Below are positions 34,493 through 43,211 of a stretch of DNA of 64,000 nt, in pieces. Numbering within the stretch: the stretch's first letter is position 1; every line of letters starts with the position of its first letter. The notes beneath the pieces are model-generated. The model had not been told where the DNA came from and ran no database searches. It saw only the letters and a list, made by a program, of their open reading frames with translations. The stretch is from Nocardia brasiliensis ATCC 700358. GTDB taxonomy: Bacteria; Actinomycetota; Actinomycetes; Mycobacteriales; Mycobacteriaceae. The stretch is taken from assembly GCF_000250675.2 (NCBI RefSeq), contig NC_018681.1, positions 1,116,001-1,180,000 of the forward strand. Reading direction: 5' to 3'. The position numbers and the translations under genes are program-made.

Positions 34493-35941
34493 TCAGGAGT
34501 ACCGCGACATGCAGGTGTTCTCGCCGTTCAGTACCCCGGCGCGGAAGGCGTCCACGCGCGCGAAGCCGCTCGGCACCGTTTGTCCTTGGACGTCGCTGGC
34601 CGCCAAGCCGTCGGTGAGCAGGCCGGACACCGCTTCGTCGAGATCGCCTGCGGCAAGGCCGATATCGCCCTGCGAGCTGGGCCGGTTCGGCATCGCGAGC
34701 TTGCCGGTGACCACGCCGGACAGGCAGGCGGCCCGCAGGCCGGTCTTCGCGCCGACCAGCTGCTGGCCGTGATTCTGCTGCACCGCAAGGGTGTAGCGGG
34801 AGATGAAGACGATGTAACCGTTGTAGTCGCCGGTGACCTTCAGCGGCAGCGGATCGTCCACGTCCCAGTTGGAGGTGCCGCGCTGAGCGAGCGCGGGGAT
34901 ATCGGTGCCGATGGTGTTCTTCTCCGGGCAATAACTGACCGGCTCGGTGGTGCCGCCGTTGCGGCAGGCGAGCTTGGCGCCGTGGTAGTCGTAGGTCGGG
35001 CTCGGCTTGGTCGGCAGCAGTGCGCCGAGGGCCTTGCTGAGTTCGATCAGGTTTTCCTTGGTGATCGCGTATTCGCCGCGACCGGTATCGCCTTTGAAGT
35101 CCTTGGGCAGGTTGCCCCGTCGTTCGTTGATCTCGTCGATATCGATGCGCTTACAGCCCTTGGGGCCGTCGGTGAAGCCGACCTGCACGGCGGTGACCCG
35201 CTCGAACGCCGAGCCGTGCACGCTCTCCGGGTCGTCGGGGTCGGAATCGCGGATGGCGACGGTGGCGGCGAGCACGGAGTTGAGCCCGTCGGAGGTGTTG
35301 ATGGTGAAGTGCTTCGACTTGCCCTCGGCGACCGAGCGCATGAACGCGCCCGCGAAGCAGTCGGCCTGCTGCTCCTTGACGATCACCGGGTCCTTGGCGC
35401 CGACCAGCTTCGCCATCGTCTGCACCGCGTGCCCGTATTCGTGCGCGAGCACCATGACCACGGCCATCTTGCCGAAGGTCTCCTCCATGGCGGGCAGCAG
35501 CACCGACCGGTCCCAGCCGATCGAGTTGTCCAGCCTGCAGTAGGCGGCGTTCACCAGGCGATAGGTGGTCTCCTTGCAGAACTCGAGCGAGTCGCCGCGC
35601 GGCGCCTTCGCGCTCCACGAGATCAACTTGTCGACCGGCTTGAAATCGTTGCCCTCGAACTCGTTGCCGAACTCCGCGCGCCAGTAGGTCTGGATGTCCT
35701 CGACGGCGTTGAGGGCGAGCTTGTCCTCGGCGCTACCGTCCCCGTTGGTGGCGGTCAGCGTACTGTCCGGGACACCGGCGCGGGGGCCGTTGGGACCGCT
35801 GGTGGTGGGTAGCCCGGCGACCTTGAACGGGTCGTCGTAGATCGAGACGGCGCGGCCGTCGACCAGCCTGGTGCAGCCCGCGACCAGCACCACAACGATC
35901 AGCGCGGCGGTAATGAGCGCCGTCGCACGGGCTTTCGGCAA
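34493..35941 (-). CDS. Neutral zinc metallopeptidase, predicted lipoprotein
   Basis: Peptidase of 482 residues. The membrane-near N-terminus TALITAALIVVVLVAGC gives a lipobox VAGC. The zinc site is LAHEYGHAVQ (HExxH) with the downstream third ligand in KEQQADCFAGAF, the pattern of the neutral zinc metallopeptidase family (COG2321-like). The C-terminal third holds several Cys (KLACRNG, VSYCPEK, RAACLSG, ENTCMS). The start is best taken as TTG at 35941, behind GGGGGAGCT; no ATG or GTG gives a sensible signal peptide. It is convergent with the FHA gene and divergent from the ABC exporter. Confidence 0.88.
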   Translation of the reverse strand: MPKARATALITAALIVVVLVAGCTRLVDGRAVSIYDDPFKVAGLPTTSGPNGPRAGVPDSTLTATNGDGSAEDKLALNAVEDIQTYWRAEFGNEFEGNDFKPVDKLISWSAKAPRGDSLEFCKETTYRLVNAAYCRLDNSIGWDRSVLLPAMEETFGKMAVVMVLAHEYGHAVQTMAKLVGAKDPVIVKEQQADCFAGAFMRSVAEGKSKHFTINTSDGLNSVLAATVAIRDSDPDDPESVHGSAFERVTAVQVGFTDGPKGCKRIDIDEINERRGNLPKDFKGDTGRGEYAITKENLIELSKALGALLPTKPSPTYDYHGAKLACRNGGTTEPVSYCPEKNTIGTDIPALAQRGTSNWDVDDPLPLKVTGDYNGYIVFISRYTLAVQQNHGQQLVGAKTGLRAACLSGVVTGKLAMPNRPSSQGDIGLAAGDLDEAVSGLLTDGLAASDVQGQTVPSGFARVDAFRAGVLNGENTCMSRYS

Positions 35942-36048
35942 AGCTCCCCCTTGTCGGCCGGTATCACGTTCACATCGGTCGCCGGATCGGGGCAAGAGGC
36001 GCGTCGGGGGCACCGCCGATGTCCGGGTGATGGAATAGTATCCGCTGC

Positions 36049-38556
36049 ATGTCTTCACCGGGGGCGCAGACCATCACCGTGCGCCATGATGGAAACGAAC
36101 GAGTATTCGATTCGAGTCAGCCGGTCACCATGGGCCGCGCGCCGGAGGTGACGCTATTCGTCGACAGCCCGCTGGTTTCGCGGGTCCACGCGACGCTCAC
36201 CTGGCAGGGTAGCGCCTGGGTGCTCGCGGACAACGGAAGCACCAACGGTGTCTTCGTGGACGCGCGGCGACTGACTCAGCCGGTGTCGATCGATCGGCCG
36301 ACGCAGGTGCGCCTCGGCGATGCGATCAGCGGTCCGCTGCTCCATCTGCTGCCCGCCAATCCGCAACCCCCGCAGCGTCCGTCGGTGCGCCCGCCGCAGT
36401 CGGGGCAGGTGCCGCAGTCCGGCCAGCAGCCGATGGCCGGCCAGCCACCGATGGCCGGGCCGCGACCGGTGCAGCAGTTCCAGCGCCCGGCGTATCAGCC
36501 GCCGCAGGACGCGCCCCAGCCGATCAACCCCAACATGACCCACCGGGCGGACAGCTCGAACATGCCGCCGGTGCGGGCCAGGGCCTCGACCGCGGCGATC
36601 GCGCGCGCCGATCGGCTGCCGGCCGGTGGGCTCTCGATCGGCCGCACCACCGACAACCAGATCGTCGTCAACGATCCGCTCGCCTCGCGTAAACACGCGC
36701 GCCTCGTCGCCACCGCCGAGGGCCTCACCCTCGAGGACCTCGGCTCGGCGAACGGCACATTCGTCAACGGCCACCGGCAGCAGCGGGTGGTGCTGCGCGA
36801 GCGCGACATCATCACCGTCGGCAACGTCGACTTCGTGGTCCAGCAGGGCACTTTGGTGCACCGGCAGAAGCCGGTCGCCGAACAAGGCCTCGCGGTGCAC
36901 GGCGTCGGATTCACCGTCGAGGGCAACAAGCAACTGCTCGTCGATGTGAACATGCAGGCCAGCCGGGGCACGCTGACCGCGTTGATCGGTCCGTCCGGTG
37001 CGGGCAAATCCACGCTGTCCCGGCTGATCGCGGGCACCACCCGTCCCTCGGGCGGCGTGGTCACCTTCGAAGGCCGCAACCTGCACGCCGAGTACGAGGC
37101 GTTGCGCTCCCGCATCGGCATGGTGCCGCAGGACGACGTGCTGCACCGGCAGCTCACCGTGCGCCAGGCGCTCGGCTACGCGGCCGAACTACGGCTGCCG
37201 CCGGACAACAGCAAGGCCGACCGGCAACAGGTGATCGACGGTGTGCTGAAAGAACTTTCGCTCACCGAACACGCCGACACCCGGGTGGACCGGCTCTCCG
37301 GCGGCCAGCGCAAACGCGCGTCGGTGGCGCTGGAACTGCTCACCGGTCCGTCGCTGCTGATCCTGGACGAACCCACCTCGGGCCTGGACCCGGCGCTGGA
37401 CCGGCAGGTCATGGTGATGCTGCGCGAGCTGGCCGACGCGGGCCGCGTGGTGATCGTGGTGACGCACTCGGTCGCGCACCTGGACATGTGCGACCAGGTG
37501 CTGTTGCTCGCGCCGGGCGGCAAGACCGCCTACTGCGGTAACCCGGCGGGTGTCGGCGCGGCGCTCGGCACCAGCGACTGGGCCGAGATCTTCGCCAACG
37601 TGGCGGCCAACCCGGACCAGGCGTTCGCCGCCTACCGGTCCAGGCAGGCGTTCGCGCCGCCGCCACCGCCGCCACCCCAGCAGTACGGTTCGGTGGGATC
37701 GCCCCCGCAATCCAGTGGCGGGAAACAATTCTCGACGCTTTCGCGCAGACAGGTCCGATTGATCCTGGCCGATCGCGGTTATCTGATCTTCCTCATCGTG
37801 ATGCCGTTCATCCTCGGCGCGCTGTCGCTGGTGGTGCCCGGCAAGGACGGTTTCCAGCGGGGTGCGCTGAAGGCACTGCCGGACGGCAGTTTCGTCCCGC
37901 AGGGCGGCGGGGAGACCCAGCAGCTACTCGTGGTGCTGATCCTCGGCGCCTGCTTCATGGGTTCCACGCTCACCGTGCGTGACCTGGTCGGCGAGCGCAC
38001 CATCTTCCAGCGCGAACGCGCGGTCGGGCTGCTGCCCTCGGCGTATCTGCTGGCGAAGATCGCGGTGTTCAGTTTCACCGCGCTGCTGCAGTCCGCGGTG
38101 CTGGTCGGCATCGTGCTTGCAGGCAAGAAGCGGCCGGGCGAGGGCGCGGTACTGGCCTCGGGCAGCGCCGAGCTGTACATCGATATCGCGTTGACCGCGG
38201 TGTGCTGTGTTGTTGTCGGGCTGCTGCTTTCGTCGCTGGCGAAGTCGAACGAGCAGGTGATGCCGCTGCTGGTGGTCGCCATCATGTGCCAGCTGGTGAT
38301 GGCGGGCGGCTTGATCCCGGTCACCGGCCGGGTGGTGCTCGAGCAGGTGTCCTGGCTGTTCCCGGCCCGCTGGGGTTATGCGACGGGCGCCTCCACGGTG
38401 AATATTCGCGAAGTGTTCATCAACGCCCAGCCGGACAAGTTGTGGGAGCACACGCCGGGCATCTGGGCGCTGGACGTGGGCGTGCTGATCCTGCTCACCG
38501 TCGTGCTGGCCGTCATCACCTGGCGGCGACTCCGGCTGAAGAAGTCGGTGGCCTGA
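36049..38556 (+). CDS. Double-FHA ABC exporter (Rv1747-like)
   Basis: Fusion protein of 835 residues: FHA domain 1 (TMGRAPEVTLF, SRVHATLTW, NGSTNGVFV), a Pro/Gln linker, FHA domain 2 (SIGRTTDNQIVV, SRKHARLVA, GSANGTFVNG), an ABC ATPase with Walker A GPSGAGKST, signature LSGGQRKRAS and Walker B LLILDEPTSGLD, and an ABC2-type membrane part of about six helices. Rv1747 of M. tuberculosis has this layout, exports lipid-linked material and is controlled by PknF phosphorylation. The kinase gene in the same cluster suggests similar control. Start ATG at 36049. Confidence 0.93.
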   Translation: MSSPGAQTITVRHDGNERVFDSSQPVTMGRAPEVTLFVDSPLVSRVHATLTWQGSAWVLADNGSTNGVFVDARRLTQPVSIDRPTQVRLGDAISGPLLHLLPANPQPPQRPSVRPPQSGQVPQSGQQPMAGQPPMAGPRPVQQFQRPAYQPPQDAPQPINPNMTHRADSSNMPPVRARASTAAIARADRLPAGGLSIGRTTDNQIVVNDPLASRKHARLVATAEGLTLEDLGSANGTFVNGHRQQRVVLRERDIITVGNVDFVVQQGTLVHRQKPVAEQGLAVHGVGFTVEGNKQLLVDVNMQASRGTLTALIGPSGAGKSTLSRLIAGTTRPSGGVVTFEGRNLHAEYEALRSRIGMVPQDDVLHRQLTVRQALGYAAELRLPPDNSKADRQQVIDGVLKELSLTEHADTRVDRLSGGQRKRASVALELLTGPSLLILDEPTSGLDPALDRQVMVMLRELADAGRVVIVVTHSVAHLDMCDQVLLLAPGGKTAYCGNPAGVGAALGTSDWAEIFANVAANPDQAFAAYRSRQAFAPPPPPPPQQYGSVGSPPQSSGGKQFSTLSRRQVRLILADRGYLIFLIVMPFILGALSLVVPGKDGFQRGALKALPDGSFVPQGGGETQQLLVVLILGACFMGSTLTVRDLVGERTIFQRERAVGLLPSAYLLAKIAVFSFTALLQSAVLVGIVLAGKKRPGEGAVLASGSAELYIDIALTAVCCVVVGLLLSSLAKSNEQVMPLLVVAIMCQLVMAGGLIPVTGRVVLEQVSWLFPARWGYATGASTVNIREVFINAQPDKLWEHTPGIWALDVGVLILLTVVLAVITWRRLRLKKSVA

Positions 38557-38632
38557 TGCCGGTGCGATTTTCCGGCCACTACCGGGGGCTGCGGACAAGA
38601 GCGAGCATCTCGGCCGCATACCAGGCACACTT

Positions 38633-40468
38633 ATGCCTGTGACGGTGCGAGTAGGGGCGGTACATCTCGGCTGGGATGTGGTGTCCGTAGCCGCGGGTGG
38701 CGGGGGCACGCCGATCCGCCCGGTGCAGGTGGAGGGTATGTGGACACCGCCCGCGTATTTGCTGGCGGATTCTTCGGGACGGTTGCACACCGCCGGGGTG
38801 GACCGGCAGCGGCCCGACCTCGGCATGGCGATCGCCGATGTGCGCGACATCCTCGGCCACCCGCAGATCGTGGTGGCGGGTGCCACCTGGCCCGCGGAGC
38901 TGGTGTTCCGGGCTCGGATGTACAACCCCCTGGCCTCGATCGGTAAGCATCTGCGCGGCAAGCCCGACCTGGTGGCACTGCCGTTCCCGGACGGCTGGCC
39001 GGACGAGAAGGTCGAGGTGTACGCCGCGCTGGTGGAACAGCTCGACGTGATCGTCGAGCCGCTGCCGGAGAGCATCGCGTTGTCGGGGTACGTGCGCGCG
39101 CTCGGTCTGGTGCATCCGCCGGATCAGGCCAGGCCGAACGGCATCGGCGCGACCGGCGTGTACTCCGACGGCCGGACCGTGCTGGTGGTCGCGGTGCACG
39201 GCGACGACGAGCAGCCGACCGAATCGGTCGACGTGCCGGTGAGCCCGGAATCCATGCGAGACGCCAGATCCGCGGACAACGTGGTGATCGAGGTGATGGC
39301 GGCGGCCCGCCGGATCGGCGCGGACACCTCGACGGTGCTGCTGTCCGGCAATGTGTGCTTCAACGAGGCGTTGCGGCTGGCCTTCCAGAACCACCTCGGG
39401 CACCGGTTGCAGGTCGCCGATCACCCGATGCACGCGCTGGTGCTCGGCGCCGCGCACCTGCTGGTCACCGATACCGAGATGGACGAGCCGGAACCGGGCG
39501 GCAGGCATGCCGAGCCGGCGCCGCCGCGCGTCGACCCGACGCAGTACCAGGATCCGGGTCCGCAGCATCGGGACCAGGCGGGGCACTACCGGCCCGAGTC
39601 CGCGCCGCCGCAGGCGCCGCCCGGCCAGCGCCAGGCCGGCGCCACCCAGCGGCAGGCGGAATCGCCTCGGCACCAAGCCGAGTCCGGTCAGCGGCAGGCC
39701 GAATCGCCCCAGCGACAAGCGGAATCACCCCAGCGGCAAGCCGAGTCCGCGCCGCGGCGTGCGGATACCGTGCCGCCGCGTCCCGTGCCGCCCGTGCAGT
39801 ACGGCCCCGGCTATCCGACCCAGGGCGATCTCGACGCGACCACCCGGCTCTCGCGGGAAGACGCCTCGCGCGGACTGCCGCCGAACCTCGCCGAACTGGG
39901 CAGCCGCTTCACCCGGCCGCCGGGGCAGCCCGCCGAGGAGCAGCGCGGTCCGGCGGGACCGCCGCAGAGCGGGCCGCCGCCCGGGCCGATCCCGCCCGGC
40001 GCCCGCTCGTATCAGGCTCCGCAGTCCGACGAGCCGGGACGGCAGGGCCAGTGGCGTGAGCCGGGGTCCGAGCCGGACGACGACGAGGACAGACCCCGCA
40101 AGGGAAAACTGTGGAACAAGATGAAGGACAACCTGTTCGGCGCACACACGGTGGTCGGCGCGGTGGCGCTCGCGGTGGTGGCGCTGCCGGGCAGCGGTGA
40201 CCGGGTCGAGCTGACGGCGGCGGAGACGACGCTGACCGTGGCGCCGGGTCCGGCGGTCGCGGACCTGATCGCCTGCCCGTTGACGCCGTATGTGACCAAC
40301 GAGGTCCGCCCCGGCATCGCCGCGGTGCGTGGTCACGCGCCGGGAGCGCCGCGCACCGACCGGCGGGCCACCGAGCCGGAATGCGAACAGCCGGGTGTCG
40401 ACACCCTGCGCTACCTGCTGCCCGGCCCGCGCCGGGCGATCGATCCGGGGCCGCCGGTCGAGATCTGA
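38633..40468 (+). CDS. Actin/Hsp70-fold protein with low-complexity linker, probably type VII-associated
   Basis: Protein of 611 residues. The first 280 residues have an actin/Hsp70-like plan related to the Rv3446c group (VRVGAVHLGWDVVSVAAGGG, QIVVAGATWPAE, RTVLVVAVHG, VLLSGNVCFNEALRLAF). A long Pro/Gln/Arg-rich region with 7-residue repeats follows, then an acidic-basic stretch and a short hydrophobic helix (HTVVGAVALAVVALPG), then a C-terminal domain with two Cys (IACPLTPYV and PECEQPG). The N-terminus is cytosolic and the Cys domain probably external. Poor ribosome site; the GTG at 38639 is an alternative. It follows the ABC exporter by 76 bases. Confidence 0.7.
   Translation: MPVTVRVGAVHLGWDVVSVAAGGGGTPIRPVQVEGMWTPPAYLLADSSGRLHTAGVDRQRPDLGMAIADVRDILGHPQIVVAGATWPAELVFRARMYNPLASIGKHLRGKPDLVALPFPDGWPDEKVEVYAALVEQLDVIVEPLPESIALSGYVRALGLVHPPDQARPNGIGATGVYSDGRTVLVVAVHGDDEQPTESVDVPVSPESMRDARSADNVVIEVMAAARRIGADTSTVLLSGNVCFNEALRLAFQNHLGHRLQVADHPMHALVLGAAHLLVTDTEMDEPEPGGRHAEPAPPRVDPTQYQDPGPQHRDQAGHYRPESAPPQAPPGQRQAGATQRQAESPRHQAESGQRQAESPQRQAESPQRQAESAPRRADTVPPRPVPPVQYGPGYPTQGDLDATTRLSREDASRGLPPNLAELGSRFTRPPGQPAEEQRGPAGPPQSGPPPGPIPPGARSYQAPQSDEPGRQGQWREPGSEPDDDEDRPRKGKLWNKMKDNLFGAHTVVGAVALAVVALPGSGDRVELTAAETTLTVAPGPAVADLIACPLTPYVTNEVRPGIAAVRGHAPGAPRTDRRATEPECEQPGVDTLRYLLPGPRRAIDPGPPVEI
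39626..39751 (+). repeat. Six 21-bp repeats in the actin/Hsp70-fold gene
   Basis: Six tandem 7-residue units with consensus Gln-Arg-Gln-Ala-Glu-Ser-Pro. The period equals that of the repeats in the FHA gene about 6 kb upstream, although the sequence differs. Confidence 0.8.
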
Positions 40469-40629
40469 TGCGATTTCGGTCCGGCCTGCTCGGACTGGTA
40501 TCGTGGCTCGTTGGCGTGCGGACGTACCGGGTAACCGGTCGTGCAATCGAGTCCCGGGTCTCCACCGGCCGCCGGGAGCATTCGACCACACGCCTGGCCG
40601 GCAACACCGACGACAGACAGGGAAGCACT

Positions 40630-41073
40630 GTGCCTACGTACAGCCCCAAGGCTGGTGACGTGACCCGCAAGTGGTACGTCATCGACGCCACTGACGTAGT
40701 GCTCGGCCGTCTCGCCGTCCAGGCAGCGAATCTGCTGCGTGGCAAGACGAAGCCGACCTACGCACCGAACTTCGATGGTGGCGATTTCGTCATCATCATC
40801 AACGCCGACAAGGTTGCCATCAGCGGCAACAAGAAGGCGGACAAGCTGATCCACCACCACAGCGGGCACCCGGGCGGCCTCAAGTCGCGCACTGTCGGCC
40901 AGGTGTTGGAGAGCCGTCCGGACCGGCTCGTGGAGAAGGCCGTCAAGGGCATGATCCCGAAGAACAAGCTCGGCAACGCGATCGCGGGCAAGCTGAAGGT
41001 CTACGCGGGCCCCAGCCACCCCCACGCCGCTCAGCAGCCGATTCCGTTCGAGATCAAGCAGGTGGCGCAGTGA
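40630..41073 (+). CDS. rplM: 50S ribosomal protein L13
   Basis: Ribosomal protein L13, 147 residues. Signature parts are WYVIDATDVVLGRLAVQAANLL, GKTKPTYAPNFDGGDFVIIIN split around the linker, HHHSGHPGGLK and AVKGMIPKNKLG. The GTG start (protein PTYSPKAGDVTRKWYV) is preceded by AGGGAAG. Pairs with rpsI directly downstream, as in nearly all bacteria, and marks the end of the accessory block that follows ESX-4. The upstream 160 bases should carry its promoter. Confidence 0.96.
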   Translation: MPTYSPKAGDVTRKWYVIDATDVVLGRLAVQAANLLRGKTKPTYAPNFDGGDFVIIINADKVAISGNKKADKLIHHHSGHPGGLKSRTVGQVLESRPDRLVEKAVKGMIPKNKLGNAIAGKLKVYAGPSHPHAAQQPIPFEIKQVAQ

Positions 41074-41090
41074 GTAACGGAGAAGATTCA

Positions 41091-41606
<516 letters not shown>

Positions 41607-41679
41607 TTTTGGCCTCGTCGTCCGCTGCCATCCGGCACCCTTGGAGGTGCCGGGGGCACAACGGTCGACGGGCAGCTGT

Positions 41680-41721
41680 ACGAGAGCAGGCTTCCAGCAA
41701 CGGCTGGTTGCCTGCTCTCGT
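41680..41721 (+). terminator. Hairpin between rpsI and glmM
   Basis: ACGAGAGCAGGC (41680-41691) pairs perfectly with GCCTGCTCTCGT (41710-41721), and an inner CCAGC/GCTGG pair extends the stem. A smaller hairpin GGCACC/GGTGCC lies at 41634-41651. The position 75 bases after rpsI suits a terminator or attenuator that sets glmM expression. Confidence 0.7.
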
Positions 41722-41823
41722 GCTGTATCACCGTGTGGCGTCTGCGCCTTCGCCGGTCGCGTACGCCGCCGTCTCCGGACCGCCGGCGCGCGCCGCCGCG
41801 GATCCACGATGAGGGGCTGAGGT

Positions 41824-43200
41824 ATGGGACGTTTGTTCGGCACCGACGGAATCCGTGGGTTGGCCAACGAGTCGTTGAGTCCGGAACTGGCCATGCGAGT
41901 TTCGGGTGCGGCCGCACAGATCTTGAGTCGAGGCAAGCAGCGACCGCTGGCGGTGGTCGGGCGCGATTCCCGGGCCAGCGGGGAGATGCTGGAGGCCGCG
42001 GTGACCGCGGGCCTGACCGCGACCGGCGTGAACGTGCTCCAGGTCGGCGTGCTGCCGACCCCCGCCGTCGCGTATCTGACGGGTTTGTACGACGCGTGCT
42101 TCGGCGTGATGATCTCCGCCTCGCACAACCCCATGCCGGACAACGGCATCAAGATTTTCGCCGCGGGCGGGCACAAGCTCGACGACGCGATCGAGGACCG
42201 GATCGAAGCCCTGATCACCGAGGACCTGGTGGTGCGCCCGACCGGGGCGAGTATCGGCCGGGTGGTCAACGCGGTCGGCGCGCGCGACCACGGGCCCGCG
42301 GTGCCCGATCAGTACAGCCTGGCCGGCACGCACGAGCGCTATGTCGAGCACCTGGTGGCGGCGACGGCGCAGGACCTGTCCGGGCTGACCGTCGTGCTCG
42401 ACTGCGCGCACGGTGCCGCGTCCGAGGTCGGGCCCGCCGCGTTCCGCGCGGCCGGGGCGACGGTGATCTCGATCAACGCCGAACCCGACGGCCTCAACAT
42501 CAATGACGGTTGCGGTTCAACGCATTTGGACTCGATCCAGCAGGCGGTGCGCGAGCACGGCGCCGACCTCGGCTTGGCGCTCGACGGTGACGCCGACCGC
42601 TGCCTCGCGGTCGACGCCGCGGGCCGGATCGTCGACGGGGACGCCATTCTCGCGGTGCTCGCGCTGGCCATGCACGAGGCGGGTGAACTGGCGCAGCAGA
42701 CCCTCGTCGGTACCGTGATGAGCAACCTGGGCCTGCACATCGCGATGCGCGCGGCCGGAATCGCGTTGCGCACCACCGCGGTCGGTGACCGGTACGTGCT
42801 GGAGGAACTGCGGCGCGGCGGCTACACCCTGGGCGGCGAACAGTCCGGGCACGTGATCTTCCCGCAGTTCGGCACCACCGGCGACGGCATTCTCACCGGC
42901 CTGAAACTGATGGCCAGGATGGCCACCACGCGGCGCAGCCTCGCCGAGCTGGCCGCCGTATTGCAGACCGTGCCACAGGTTTTGGTGAACGTGCCGGTCA
43001 GTGACAAGTCGCTGGTCGCGACGGCGCCGGAGGTGCGGGAGGCGGTGCAGGAGGCCGAGCGCATCCTCGGCGATACCGGCCGAGTCCTGCTGCGCCCCAG
43101 TGGAACCGAGGAGCTGGTCCGCGTCATGGTGGAAGCCACCGACCCGGCCCAGGCCAGGCAACTCGCCGACGATCTCGCCAAGCGGGTCGCGTCGGTCTGA
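41824..43200 (+). CDS. glmM: Phosphoglucosamine mutase
   Basis: Interconverts glucosamine-6-phosphate and glucosamine-1-phosphate for UDP-GlcNAc and peptidoglycan. The 458-residue protein starts MGRLFGTDGIRGLANE. The phosphoserine motif is VMISASHNPMPDNG with Ser100, the metal loop is DGDADRCL, the sugar loop GEQSGHVIF, and the phosphate-binding end RPSGTEELVRVMVE. All four are intact. GAGGGG precedes the ATG. The gene lies after rplM-rpsI as in M. tuberculosis (Rv3441c), and glmS lies 7 kb further on, so two steps of the pathway sit in one region. Confidence 0.97.
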   Translation: MGRLFGTDGIRGLANESLSPELAMRVSGAAAQILSRGKQRPLAVVGRDSRASGEMLEAAVTAGLTATGVNVLQVGVLPTPAVAYLTGLYDACFGVMISASHNPMPDNGIKIFAAGGHKLDDAIEDRIEALITEDLVVRPTGASIGRVVNAVGARDHGPAVPDQYSLAGTHERYVEHLVAATAQDLSGLTVVLDCAHGAASEVGPAAFRAAGATVISINAEPDGLNINDGCGSTHLDSIQQAVREHGADLGLALDGDADRCLAVDAAGRIVDGDAILAVLALAMHEAGELAQQTLVGTVMSNLGLHIAMRAAGIALRTTAVGDRYVLEELRRGGYTLGGEQSGHVIFPQFGTTGDGILTGLKLMARMATTRRSLAELAAVLQTVPQVLVNVPVSDKSLVATAPEVREAVQEAERILGDTGRVLLRPSGTEELVRVMVEATDPAQARQLADDLAKRVASV

Positions 43201-43211
43201 CCCGCACTCGC

